From NCBI GenBank assembly GCA_963784995.1, contig CAWATZ010000002.1, forward strand, positions 1,798,001 through 1,862,000: a stretch of DNA of 64,000 nt. Reading direction: 5' to 3'. Positions within the stretch are counted from its first letter, which is position 1. Every line of letters begins with the position of its first letter. A model generated the notes under the pieces. That model had not been told where the DNA came from. It worked only from the letters and a program-made list of their open reading frames with translations, and searched no databases. The stretch is from CAWATZ01 sp963784995 (GTDB lineage: Bacteria > Planctomycetota > Planctomycetia > Gemmatales > Gemmataceae). The position numbers were made by a program, and so were the translations under genes. This document shows positions 26,379 to 34,189 of this stretch, piece after piece.

Positions 26379-27251
26379 GTGGGCATGTTCGACTGGCTGT
26401 TTGGGGGGTCGAAGAAAGACGACTTGCCGATTGTCAACGTCCAGAAGCGCTTCGAGCTGCTGGGACGGACCGGACAGGGCAGCATGTCCAAGGTGTGGCG
26501 GGCCCGCGACAAGAGCACGGGGCGCGTGGTCTGCCTCAAGCTGCTGGACAAGACCAAGACCGCCGCTTTCGAGGCGCGCTTTGTCGGCCTGAACAAGCCC
26601 AGGGAAGGGGCCATCTGCGTCAGTCTGCGCCATCCCAACATCGTCCAGACTTACGAGTACGGCATCACCACCGAAGGCGAGCCGTACCTGGTGATGGAGC
26701 TGGTGGACGGCCTGGGGATGAACTTCCTGGTGGAGACGAAGAGCCAGCAGCTGGAGGGCAACCGGATCCACATCCTGAACCAGATGGCGGAGGGCATTGG
26801 CTATCTGCACCGCCAGAACTATTTGCACCGCGACATCTGTCCGCGCAACGCCATGGTGACCAAGGAGGGCAAGGTCAAGCTGATCGATTTCGGCCTGGCC
26901 ATCCCCTACACTCCCGAATTCTGCCGGCCCGGCAATCGCACCGGCACGCCCAACTACCTGGCCCCCGAGCTGATCCGCCGAGTGACCACGGACCACCGGG
27001 TGGACATGTTCGCCATGGGCGTGACCGCCTACGAGGTCTTCACCGGGCAGCTGCCCTGGGAGAAGGCCCAGTCCCTGCAGACCCTCCTGGCCCACATGAA
27101 CAGCCCCGGCCGCGACCCGCGCGATTTCGTTCGGGACATGGACGAGGCCACCGCCAAGTTCCTGATGAAGGCCATCGAGCGCGATCCGCGCAAGCGCTTC
27201 CAGGATCCCGCCAAGTTCCAGGTGGCGCTGAACGACCTGCCGGATCAGTGA
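26379..27251 (+). CDS. Serine/threonine protein kinase (Hanks type)
   Basis: 290 residues, a bare kinase domain. The GTG at 26379 is preferred, since AAGGAG lies seven bases upstream; an ATG follows two codons later (MFDWLFGGSKK). Kinase motifs: a glycine loop (GRTGQGSMSKV), the ATP lysine in VCLKLL, the catalytic loop LHRDICPRNAM, DFG in IDFGLA, and TPNYLAPE. No membrane helix, so it is cytoplasmic. It lies 90 bp after accD across a palindrome. Its target is unknown; three FHA or kinase proteins are nearby. Confidence 0.92.
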   Translation: MGMFDWLFGGSKKDDLPIVNVQKRFELLGRTGQGSMSKVWRARDKSTGRVVCLKLLDKTKTAAFEARFVGLNKPREGAICVSLRHPNIVQTYEYGITTEGEPYLVMELVDGLGMNFLVETKSQQLEGNRIHILNQMAEGIGYLHRQNYLHRDICPRNAMVTKEGKVKLIDFGLAIPYTPEFCRPGNRTGTPNYLAPELIRRVTTDHRVDMFAMGVTAYEVFTGQLPWEKAQSLQTLLAHMNSPGRDPRDFVRDMDEATAKFLMKAIERDPRKRFQDPAKFQVALNDLPDQ

Positions 27252-27306
27252 TCCATCGGAAGGAACGGCGAGCGGAGGTGTTAACCCCGCTCGGCTTTTC
27301 GGACCA

Positions 27307-29082
27307 TCACTTCTTCCGTTCAAACACCGTCTTGCCCCCCAGAATGGTTCGCAACACCTTGATGTCGCGGACCTCATCCACCGGACAGGTCAGATAATCG
27401 CGATCGATCAGGATCATGTCGGCCACCTTGCCCGGTTCCAGACTGCCCTTCCATTTTTCCTCGTGGCCCAGGTAAGCGTTGTTGATCGTGTACAGGCGCA
27501 GCGCCTGGTCCCGGCTCAGCCGTTCCTCGGGGACCAGCACGCCATCGCGCTCGGTCTTGCGGGTCAGCGTCACCCAGAGGGCCAGCCAGGGGTTCCACGG
27601 GTTGACCGACTCCAGCGAGTCAATGCGGATCATGTGATCGCTGCCGCTGCCGATGGTGGTGTATTCCAGCCAGGTCCTGTACGGCTGGAACCAGCGCACC
27701 CGCTCGTCTCCCAGGACGCGCTTCAGGGTGGCCCCGTCCTTCCACAGCCAGGCCGGCTGCACGTCCGCACAGACGCCCAACTGCTTGCACAGCTCCAGGT
27801 TGCGCTGTGAAGGGAAATTGGCGTGGGTGATGCAGAAGCGCAGCTCTTTGATCGGCACCACCCGGTTGACCTGCTCGTAAGCATCCATCAGCACGTCCAT
27901 CGCCCCCTCGCCGGCCGTGTGCGCGGTCATCTGCCACTTGCGCCGGGCCCCTTCCTCGCAGACCATCTTCAGCTGCTCGGGCTGGATGAACAGCAAGCCG
28001 CGATAGTTGTCCTCGGTGACCTGGTAGGTTTCGCCCTTCGGCCAGGGCTGCCGCATGTAGGCGGTGCCGTTGAGCATGCCGCCATCGAGGAACAGCTTGA
28101 TCGGCCCGATGCGGACCATCTCGTCGCCAACGCCGGTCGGCCCGCCCAGGCCATCCTTGCCGGGCAACGCTTCCAGTTTGCGGACCACCTGCTCCCGAGT
28201 CCCTGAGGGATCGAACGACCGGGCCACGTTGACGCGCACGGTCAGCTCACCCCGCTTCTTCAGCTCCAGGTAGTGATCCAGGTCACCACGCCCAGCGTTG
28301 CGGTCGGCAACACTGGTCAAGCCCTGCTCGTTGTACAGCTGAAACAGCTTCTTGAGGGCCTCGCGCTTCTGCTCGGCAGTCAAGCCCGCGCTCTCGGAGG
28401 GCACACCCTTGAGACGGTTGGAGCCGCGCAGCAACCCGGTCGGTTCGCCGGTCTTGGGATCCTTGACGATGACACCCCCCGGCGGATCTTTGGTGTCGCG
28501 GGTGATGCCGGACACCTTGAGGGCCATGCTGTTGACCATGCTGGCGGGCCCGGCATTGTACAGCACCGGATGTTTCGGGGCGGCCTCGTCCAGTTCCGCC
28601 CTGGTGGGAAAGCGAGCCTCGTCCAGGCGAGTGGGGAAGGCGAAGCGCAGCACGATCCACTCCCCTTCGGGAAGGGCCCTGGCTCGCTCACGGATGTGGG
28701 CAAAGACATCCTTGAGCCCGCGCAGATTGGGCAGCGGCCGAAGCACTTCGCTGGTGGCCGCTCCCATCGGGTGGGTGTGGCTATCGTAAAGTCCCGGCAG
28801 CACCATCTTGCCGGCCGCGTCAATGACCTTTGTGTCGGGGCCTTTGCGTTTGAGCACCTCGGCGTTGTCGCCGACCGCCTGGATGCGGCCCTGACGCACG
28901 GCCACCGCCTGGACGACGCAGAACCTGGCGTCGGCGGTGACGACCCGGGCGTTGTGGACGATCAGGTCGGCCGGGGCCTCCGAAGCGCAGGCCGGCCTGC
29001 CGGCCGGAGCGCACGCAGGCGTGCGGACGGTGCCGAGCAGGGGGAGCCAGAGCAGCACGATCAGAAGGAAGTTGCGATTCAT
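27307..29082 (-). CDS. Exported YtcJ-like amidohydrolase (Amidohydro_3)
   Basis: 591 residues. The ATG at 29082 has GGAG nine bases upstream and begins a clean signal peptide (MNRNFLLIVLLWLPLLGTV). An alternative ATG at 29109 overlaps the upstream stop as ATGA. The metal-binding start of the fold is LYDSHTHPMGAA; later motifs are MTAHTAGEGAMD, FCITHANFPS and IGSGSDHMIRID. Length and motifs fit the YtcJ group of metal-dependent hydrolases with uncharacterised C-N bond substrates. It is in one transcription unit with the ATP-grasp gene just upstream. Confidence 0.88.
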   Translation of the reverse strand: MNRNFLLIVLLWLPLLGTVRTPACAPAGRPACASEAPADLIVHNARVVTADARFCVVQAVAVRQGRIQAVGDNAEVLKRKGPDTKVIDAAGKMVLPGLYDSHTHPMGAATSEVLRPLPNLRGLKDVFAHIRERARALPEGEWIVLRFAFPTRLDEARFPTRAELDEAAPKHPVLYNAGPASMVNSMALKVSGITRDTKDPPGGVIVKDPKTGEPTGLLRGSNRLKGVPSESAGLTAEQKREALKKLFQLYNEQGLTSVADRNAGRGDLDHYLELKKRGELTVRVNVARSFDPSGTREQVVRKLEALPGKDGLGGPTGVGDEMVRIGPIKLFLDGGMLNGTAYMRQPWPKGETYQVTEDNYRGLLFIQPEQLKMVCEEGARRKWQMTAHTAGEGAMDVLMDAYEQVNRVVPIKELRFCITHANFPSQRNLELCKQLGVCADVQPAWLWKDGATLKRVLGDERVRWFQPYRTWLEYTTIGSGSDHMIRIDSLESVNPWNPWLALWVTLTRKTERDGVLVPEERLSRDQALRLYTINNAYLGHEEKWKGSLEPGKVADMILIDRDYLTCPVDEVRDIKVLRTILGGKTVFERKK

Positions 29083-29105
29083 CGTTGATTTCTCCAGGGA
29101 GGGAT

Positions 29106-30560
29106 TCATTGCTCCGTCACCAGCCGCTGCGGGTAGCCCGTCAGCACCGCGCACATGCCGCCGCGCTGGGCGACGTTGACCACCTGTTTCTGGGAGGCCC
29201 GGCCCAGGATCGACAGGCCGTACTTGGTCGGGGCGAACCCCATCACCACGTGGAACGGCTCCACGTGGATCGAGCCATCCGGCTCGCGCACCGGCGACTC
29301 GCTTACCGGGATGCTGGCCAGCTGCTGCACCACCCACCGTTCCTGGTCTTGCAGCGCCTTTTCCAGGGCCGACTCCCATTCCGCCTGCGTCAGCGACGGG
29401 CCGATCAGCACGCCCTCGCCGCCGTAGGCCCGGTTGGGCTTGAGGACCAGCAGCTCGCGCTCCTCGCGGACGTACTCCAGCAGCGGACCGGTCCGCCCAT
29501 CGGGCAGCTGCGTCTGGCGGTCGGCCACCAGCCGGGTCCAGAGGACGTGCCGGCGGAACACCTGCCGTTCGTCGGGGCTGAAATACTTCTGGGCGATCTG
29601 CGGATCGGTCAGCACCTCCCAGCAGCTCTTCTGATCCAGCTCGGCCGTGATGGACGAGATGATGCGGTTCTGCTGGAACAGGGCCAGCATGGGGGATACG
29701 TCCACCCCTTCTTTTTCCAGAGCCAGCAGGTCGCTGACGGCATAATCGCGGTAAACCAGGTCAACCGGCTCGTTGCTGTAATAGACCTCGCCGCCCCGCA
29801 GGCTCAGCTCGGCCGGGTCGGCATGGAGGATCTGCAAACCGAAGCGCTCATGGTAATACTGGGCCAGGGCCTCTTGCTCGTCAGGGCCGCTGCCGGCGTA
29901 CTTGGGCTCGACAAAGCAGATCCGCCGGCCCGGCCGGCCGATCGCTTCCAGATGATCGAGCACGTCCTGCATCAGCAGCTCGCGGATGTCGGAGGCAACG
30001 TCCATCCGCAGTTGCGGATCGTGCTGTTTCAGGACAGGAAGGACCAGGTCGGCGACGATGTTCTCGCAAGTGGGGACCAGGTGCAGGCCGCCGATGCCGC
30101 TGAGGTTGGGCTCGACGAACTTGAGTGAGTCCTTCCACATGGGGCTGGTGAAGTCGATCAGGGCGTCGAGCCGGCCGAAGACGGGGTTGTTCTCCTTGTG
30201 GCTGGGGCCCCAGCACTTCCACAGCCATTCCTCCTCCTCCGGCGTCAGGCGCAGCACGTCGCGGACGGTGAAGTCCTGCAAGTACAGCTCGGGCAAGCGC
30301 TTGAGGGCGTTGAGGATGGTCAGCGAGACGAAATGGATGTAGGAGCGCTGATCGGGCAGGGCGATGATGGGACAGGGCAGAACGCGAATGGTATCCGCCT
30401 TGCCGTCGCGGAAATAGACCAGCTTGCGGCGCAGCGATTCCGCCTCGATGCGGCCGATCAACTGGGCCAGGTCCGGCTCGGGAATCTGGTACAGGGCCTT
30501 GCGCACCCGGCTGGCGACTCCCAGCCCGCTCAGGCCCATCTCCTCCGCTGGAGTCAGCAT
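29106..30560 (-). CDS. Circularly permuted ATP-grasp-like protein
   Basis: 484 residues. The part from about 370 to 400 (LLVLKPNRAYGGEGVLIG, with the ATP-binding K and a glycine-rich loop) and the later RWVVQQLASIPVSE resemble the circularly permuted ATP-grasp proteins that include glutathionylspermidine synthase-like enzymes. These join an acid to an amine using ATP. The N-terminal 350 residues are not assigned. No signal peptide. Its TGA overlaps a possible ATG of the amidohydrolase. A synthetase next to a hydrolase could act on the same amide, which is inference only. Confidence 0.65.
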   Translation of the reverse strand: MLTPAEEMGLSGLGVASRVRKALYQIPEPDLAQLIGRIEAESLRRKLVYFRDGKADTIRVLPCPIIALPDQRSYIHFVSLTILNALKRLPELYLQDFTVRDVLRLTPEEEEWLWKCWGPSHKENNPVFGRLDALIDFTSPMWKDSLKFVEPNLSGIGGLHLVPTCENIVADLVLPVLKQHDPQLRMDVASDIRELLMQDVLDHLEAIGRPGRRICFVEPKYAGSGPDEQEALAQYYHERFGLQILHADPAELSLRGGEVYYSNEPVDLVYRDYAVSDLLALEKEGVDVSPMLALFQQNRIISSITAELDQKSCWEVLTDPQIAQKYFSPDERQVFRRHVLWTRLVADRQTQLPDGRTGPLLEYVREERELLVLKPNRAYGGEGVLIGPSLTQAEWESALEKALQDQERWVVQQLASIPVSESPVREPDGSIHVEPFHVVMGFAPTKYGLSILGRASQKQVVNVAQRGGMCAVLTGYPQRLVTEQ

Positions 30561-30592
30561 GATTCGCTCGTTTCAGGCGTCAGGGATCAGGA

Positions 30593-30630
30593 GTCAGTGT
30601 ACGAACACGGAGCGCTGTTTCTACACCGAC
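30593..30630. repeat. 38-bp imperfect hairpin, copy 1
   Basis: GTCAGTGTACGAACACGGAG followed by an imperfect inverse ending TACACCGAC. Related to 38641-38678 (GTCAGCGTACAAACA...TGTTTGTACACTGAC). The next 95 bp include TGGGCCTTTCCTGGCTATC, which recurs with one change near 31738, and the 3' end of a lost frame (KLLALLGR then stop). Confidence 0.6.
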
Positions 30631-30726
30631 AACGAATGCGCCTGGGGTCGCTGGACAGCGAGCGAAACCGGCCGGGTCTGGGCCTTTCCTGGCTATCGTC
30701 CGAGCAAAGCCAGCAGCTTGGGTACG

Positions 30727-31641
30727 TTACTTTGGACTGGGAGGAGCCTCCGGGTCCTTGCGCGACAGCAGTTTCCGCATCTCTTCCAGCTGCTCTGGAC
30801 TCAGCCCTTGCAGAAGCCGCTCCGGAGTCAGTCCTTGCAAACGCCGTTCGAGAGGGACCCTCTCCAGCCACGCCTGTTGATCTTCTTCGGACAACGTGAG
30901 CCACACTTCACGGAGGATTCGCTTCATTTCATCTTCCGCGCCGAGGTGCTGCATGGCAAAAGCCTCCCCTTGCAGTTGAAATTGCTGGACCTGCTGGGCC
31001 AGGTACACCACCATCTCAGTATATCCGGCTTGATGCAGCTGGGCATAGGTCTGCCAGAACTCATTCAGAAACTGGGGGCTGAACAGCGTCAGCAAGGGGT
31101 GGCTCTGACCGGCCAGCTTCTCCGTCTCCAGGAGCCAGGTGCGAGGGAGCAGCACACCTCCGCGCAGGCTCCAGATGCCCGCAGGCTCTTCGTGCGCCGT
31201 CACTCCCATTACGTTCAGCTCGTCACGATACGGCTTGGTCAGCCGTGGAGCGATGACCACCAGGTGGAGTTTGCGGGGGTCCAGCAAGGGGTCCGTCTCG
31301 GCGCGATACAGCAAGGAGTAGGCCAGGAAAGTCTGGAAATCGCCGGCCCGCAAGGTTTCCGAGGGGCTCTTGAATTCCAGCAAGGTGTAGTCGTTGAGGT
31401 ACTCGGCCAGGCCAGCCAGCACCTGCTGGGCGTGCGGGGGTAAGTCGCCCTGGATCCGGCGTAACAGCAAGATGTCGATCTTCAGGGGCATCCGGCCAAC
31501 CAGCAGATCCTCTTCCAGTTTGAAGTGGCTGCCCAGCTGCCAGCGCAGGAAATTGGCCAGCAGCGGATGCCACCAGGTGCGGATTTTCCCTGGCTTGCTC
31601 TCAGGGGCTGGAGGGGTAGGCGGGGCAGGCGCAGGGTCCAT
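30727..31641 (-). CDS. PD-(D/E)XK nuclease-fold family protein (Rpn/transposase-like)
   Basis: 304 residues; GGAG is six bases before the ATG at 31641. Near residues 20-60 it reads WWHPLLANFLRWQLG and MPLKIDILLLRR, then NDYTLLEFKSPSE at about 85-97. The D (in KIDIL) and E-x-K (in LEFKS) are spaced as in a PD-(D/E)XK nuclease active site. The C-terminus is a leucine-rich helical tail. Related families (Rpn, YhgA-like, DUF4351) are often dispersed in genomes and linked to recombination. It lies 108 bp downstream of the ECF sigma factor on the same strand. Confidence 0.6.
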   Translation of the reverse strand: MDPAPAPPTPPAPESKPGKIRTWWHPLLANFLRWQLGSHFKLEEDLLVGRMPLKIDILLLRRIQGDLPPHAQQVLAGLAEYLNDYTLLEFKSPSETLRAGDFQTFLAYSLLYRAETDPLLDPRKLHLVVIAPRLTKPYRDELNVMGVTAHEEPAGIWSLRGGVLLPRTWLLETEKLAGQSHPLLTLFSPQFLNEFWQTYAQLHQAGYTEMVVYLAQQVQQFQLQGEAFAMQHLGAEDEMKRILREVWLTLSEEDQQAWLERVPLERRLQGLTPERLLQGLSPEQLEEMRKLLSRKDPEAPPSPK

Positions 31642-31749
31642 GCTCGGCTCCGGAAAGGGTGGCGATTGATTCTGGTAATCGCCTTCGCATGCCTGAAGTC
31701 TACTGTTTCTTGCTTCGCAGGAAACTCTCCCGGTCCCGGTCTTTCCTGG

Positions 31750-32471
31750 CTATCTTCCGAGCAAAGCCAGCAGATCGCGGATCTCGTCGCTGACTTCCTC
31801 TTCGGAAGCAACCTGGTCGGCGACCGCTTTGCGCAGCAAGTGGACAAAGCGTTTCTGAACCATCTCCAGGGCATAACGGACCTGATCGCGCGTTAAACCA
31901 AACCGCTCGGCCAGTTCGTGCTGGGTCAGCCGCGGGGACTGGTCATCGGTAAACTGCGTCAGAGCGAACAGCTCATACCAGTTGCGTTGTTCGCTTCCTT
32001 CGTAGAACTCCTGGAGCTGCCGCAGGACGCCGTCCACCAGGCTGACGGCCCACTGCTTCATGAAGATCGTTTCCGGCGTTTGACCGGTCGGCGGCTCGTA
32101 GTCGCGATCCGGGTCGCCGATCAGACTGCCGATCGAAACCACCTGCTCCTCGAATGCCTTCTGCCGGGCGCTCGCGCCGGTCCCTGGTCGGCCAGGAAGC
32201 GCGTCAAGATGGCGAGCAGGAAGGTGCGAAAGCGGCCGCGCTGGAGGTCGGCCCGGTGAAGCCAATCGCCCTGCACCAGGCGGAGAAAGAACTCCTGGGT
32301 CAGGTCCTCGGCCTGGTGCGAATCGTATCCCCGGGCACGGAGAAAGCGGAACACTGGCTTCCAGTAAGCCCTGATGAATTCGTTCAGGGCCGGCGGAACC
32401 TCTCTCGGGTCGGCCTGGAGCTGCCGGATGAAGCTCCAGGCCGTGGCCGGGAACCAGCCGGACGTGGACAT
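31750..32471 (-). CDS. ECF-type RNA polymerase sigma factor, one frameshift near 32180
   Basis: The first frame (ATG at 32471 after GAGAGAGG) gives SGWFPATAWSFIRQL, LNEFIRAYWKPVFRFL, AEDLTQEFFLRLVQGDWL and RFRTFLLAILTRFLADQ, which is sigma region 2. Near 32180 similarity passes to the next frame: RQKAFEEQVVSIGSL, a linker, then LTQHELAERFGLTRDQVRYAL, which is the region 4 helix-turn-helix. It ends DLLALLGR. Joined length is about 240. This large ECF type is common in planctomycetes and linked to kinase genes. It is transcribed divergently from the helical protein and kinase-TPR genes, whose promoters it may read. Confidence 0.75.
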
Positions 32472-32817
32472 GGTGGAAACCTCTCTCGCCCGGCTGGCAG
32501 ATGCGGCCTGGCGCCGGGCTCTCGCTGGAATGACTCCCTTGACATTACCTTGGCGGAGAGCGCCTCGCAACGTTTTTCGCGTATTTTCGGAAATTGTTTC
32601 CCCAATTCCGGCAACATCCCCGAAGATAGGTGATAGAGGCGAAATCCCTTCCCCCAACTCCCTCCCCGCTTCGGGGAGGGGGAGCCAGAGCGCGGATGAA
32701 TTGCATTGCGCTGCTGCACACACACAGCGGCAACTCTCTTTGGCAGGCACTCTCCGCTTCGGGGAGGGGTTGGGGATGGGGTTGAGGCACCGTTCCTGCC
32801 CAATGGAGGTCGAAAGC
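32472..32817. promoter_or_regulatory. Divergent control region with promoter motif and hairpin repeats
   Basis: Contains the first copy of a bipartite motif (32597-32628), then dispersed C-rich repeats: CTCCCTCCCCGCTTCGGGGA at 32658 and CCGCTTCGGGGAGGGG at about 32755. No gene. Confidence 0.5.
32597..32628 (+). promoter_or_regulatory. Bipartite promoter-like motif, copy 1
   Basis: TTTCCCCAA, 11 unrelated bases, TCCCCGAAGATA. Exactly the same two words with the same 11-base gap occur at 34114-34145. Each copy precedes a plus-strand gene of the sigma/kinase cluster. Candidate promoter for the adjacent ECF sigma factor. Confidence 0.6.
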
Positions 32818-34128
32818 ATGAGCCTGATGCAACAAGGGGCGGTTCTCGCTCTGCGCCAGATCCTCCAGGGAGCATGCCAGCTTCTGGGGATCGAGCTTGG
32901 GGATGCAGCCGTGGACCTGGTCGAGAAGTTCCTCTCCGACCGATTCACGGACCACAGCCAGCGGCTCACCCATGCTCTGCGGACCGCCAGCGAGCGAGCC
33001 TGGAAGGCGCTGGAGGTAGCTCTGGCTGGCGAGTCGTTCTGGAACTGGCTGGATCCCAAAGAAGACCGGGAGCTGCGCCGCTACCTCCGAAGCTTCCTGG
33101 ATGCGACTCCCACCGAGCAGATGGGGCCGGGCCGAGACGTCTTTCGCCAGCGCTGCCTGGAGGAACTGCGTTCGGCTCGGCGAGCGGGCTTGCTGCAAGG
33201 CAAACCGGACCTTCCCGGGCTGGCCCGGGAGGTGGCGGCACTGGTCCGGTATGCCGATCCGGGGTCGGCGTTGCAGGCCGAAGAGCAACTGCTCCGCGGC
33301 ATGGCCGAAACCCTGACCGGGCACGGTTACGCCAACCTGGGCCGCTTGCTGACCCTGCGGCCGGTCCAGAGACAGTCGCTCCTGGCTCTCGCCAGCCGGC
33401 ATTTCTTCCGCCGGGCCGTGGAAGAGGACCAGCAATTGTTCCAGGGTCTGGCCTGGGCCAGTTGGCAGAACCTGGCTCGTGCCCAAGAGCAGGGGTTCGA
33501 CCAGCTGCGGCAGGCACTGAGCGAACACGGCCGGGAACTGAACCTGCGCCTGGGTGAGCTACAGGCCGGGATGGAGCGGATTCACGGAGCGGTGCTGGAC
33601 GTTCGCGCGGAGCAAGACCGCCAGGGAGAGCGTCATCGCGAACTGTACGAGGCCGTCCTCGCCGTGCAGCAGCGGCTGGACCGGCTGGAGCCAGGGATCG
33701 CCATTCCGGATCCGCTGGGTCCGATCGATGAGTCGGAGCGGAGTCTGCTGAAATCGGTGCTGGCCCGCTATCGAGGCTTGCCTGAGGGGCAACAGCGGCA
33801 GCTGCCGGCTTTGCTTCACGCTGTCGGCCGGCTGCTTCTGCGGATCGGTGAGGCGGAGGAGGCCCGGTCGGCTTTCGCCACGGTGACCGGGGTTCTCACC
33901 GACCGCCGGGCCCTGGCAGAGTCTCATTCCTACGCTTACCAGGCGGCCCTGAGACGGCGAGATTGGCCCCGGGCGCTGGCCTCGTATCAGCAAGCCGCCC
34001 TCTTTGACCCGGAAACCTGGACGGACGAACTGCTCATCGCGGAGGTTGGCGAAACCCTTCGGCTATCGGCGGCCGATGCTCGGGCCTTCGTTCAGAAAAT
34101 CCGGGCGGATTCTTTTCCCCAAAATTGA
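32818..34128 (+). CDS. Hypothetical helical protein of the sigma/kinase-TPR cluster
   Basis: 436 residues. The frame is open from 32374, but the ATG at 32818 has GGAGG eight bases upstream and falls where sensible sequence begins (MSLMQQGAVLALRQIL). Not recognised. It is entirely helical in character: a coiled-coil-like stretch near 235-300 (LRLGELQAGMERIHG, EAVLAVQQRLDRLEPG) and a TPR-like C-terminus (HSYAYQAALRRRDWPRAL). Its stop lies within the second promoter-like motif that precedes the kinase-TPR gene. Likely a partner of that kinase; role unknown. Confidence 0.7.
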   Translation: MSLMQQGAVLALRQILQGACQLLGIELGDAAVDLVEKFLSDRFTDHSQRLTHALRTASERAWKALEVALAGESFWNWLDPKEDRELRRYLRSFLDATPTEQMGPGRDVFRQRCLEELRSARRAGLLQGKPDLPGLAREVAALVRYADPGSALQAEEQLLRGMAETLTGHGYANLGRLLTLRPVQRQSLLALASRHFFRRAVEEDQQLFQGLAWASWQNLARAQEQGFDQLRQALSEHGRELNLRLGELQAGMERIHGAVLDVRAEQDRQGERHRELYEAVLAVQQRLDRLEPGIAIPDPLGPIDESERSLLKSVLARYRGLPEGQQRQLPALLHAVGRLLLRIGEAEEARSAFATVTGVLTDRRALAESHSYAYQAALRRRDWPRALASYQQAALFDPETWTDELLIAEVGETLRLSAADARAFVQKIRADSFPQN

Positions 34129-34145
34129 GAAAGTCCCCGAAGATA
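34114..34145 (+). promoter_or_regulatory. Bipartite promoter-like motif, copy 2
   Basis: TTTCCCCAA, 11 bases, TCCCCGAAGATA; identical words and spacing to 32597-32628. It overlaps the stop codon of the preceding gene and lies 45 bases before the kinase-TPR ATG, which fits a promoter for that gene alone. Confidence 0.6.
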
Positions 34146-34189
34146 TGTCCAGGGCAAGAACTACCAACCACCGATGAGGACAAGACATC

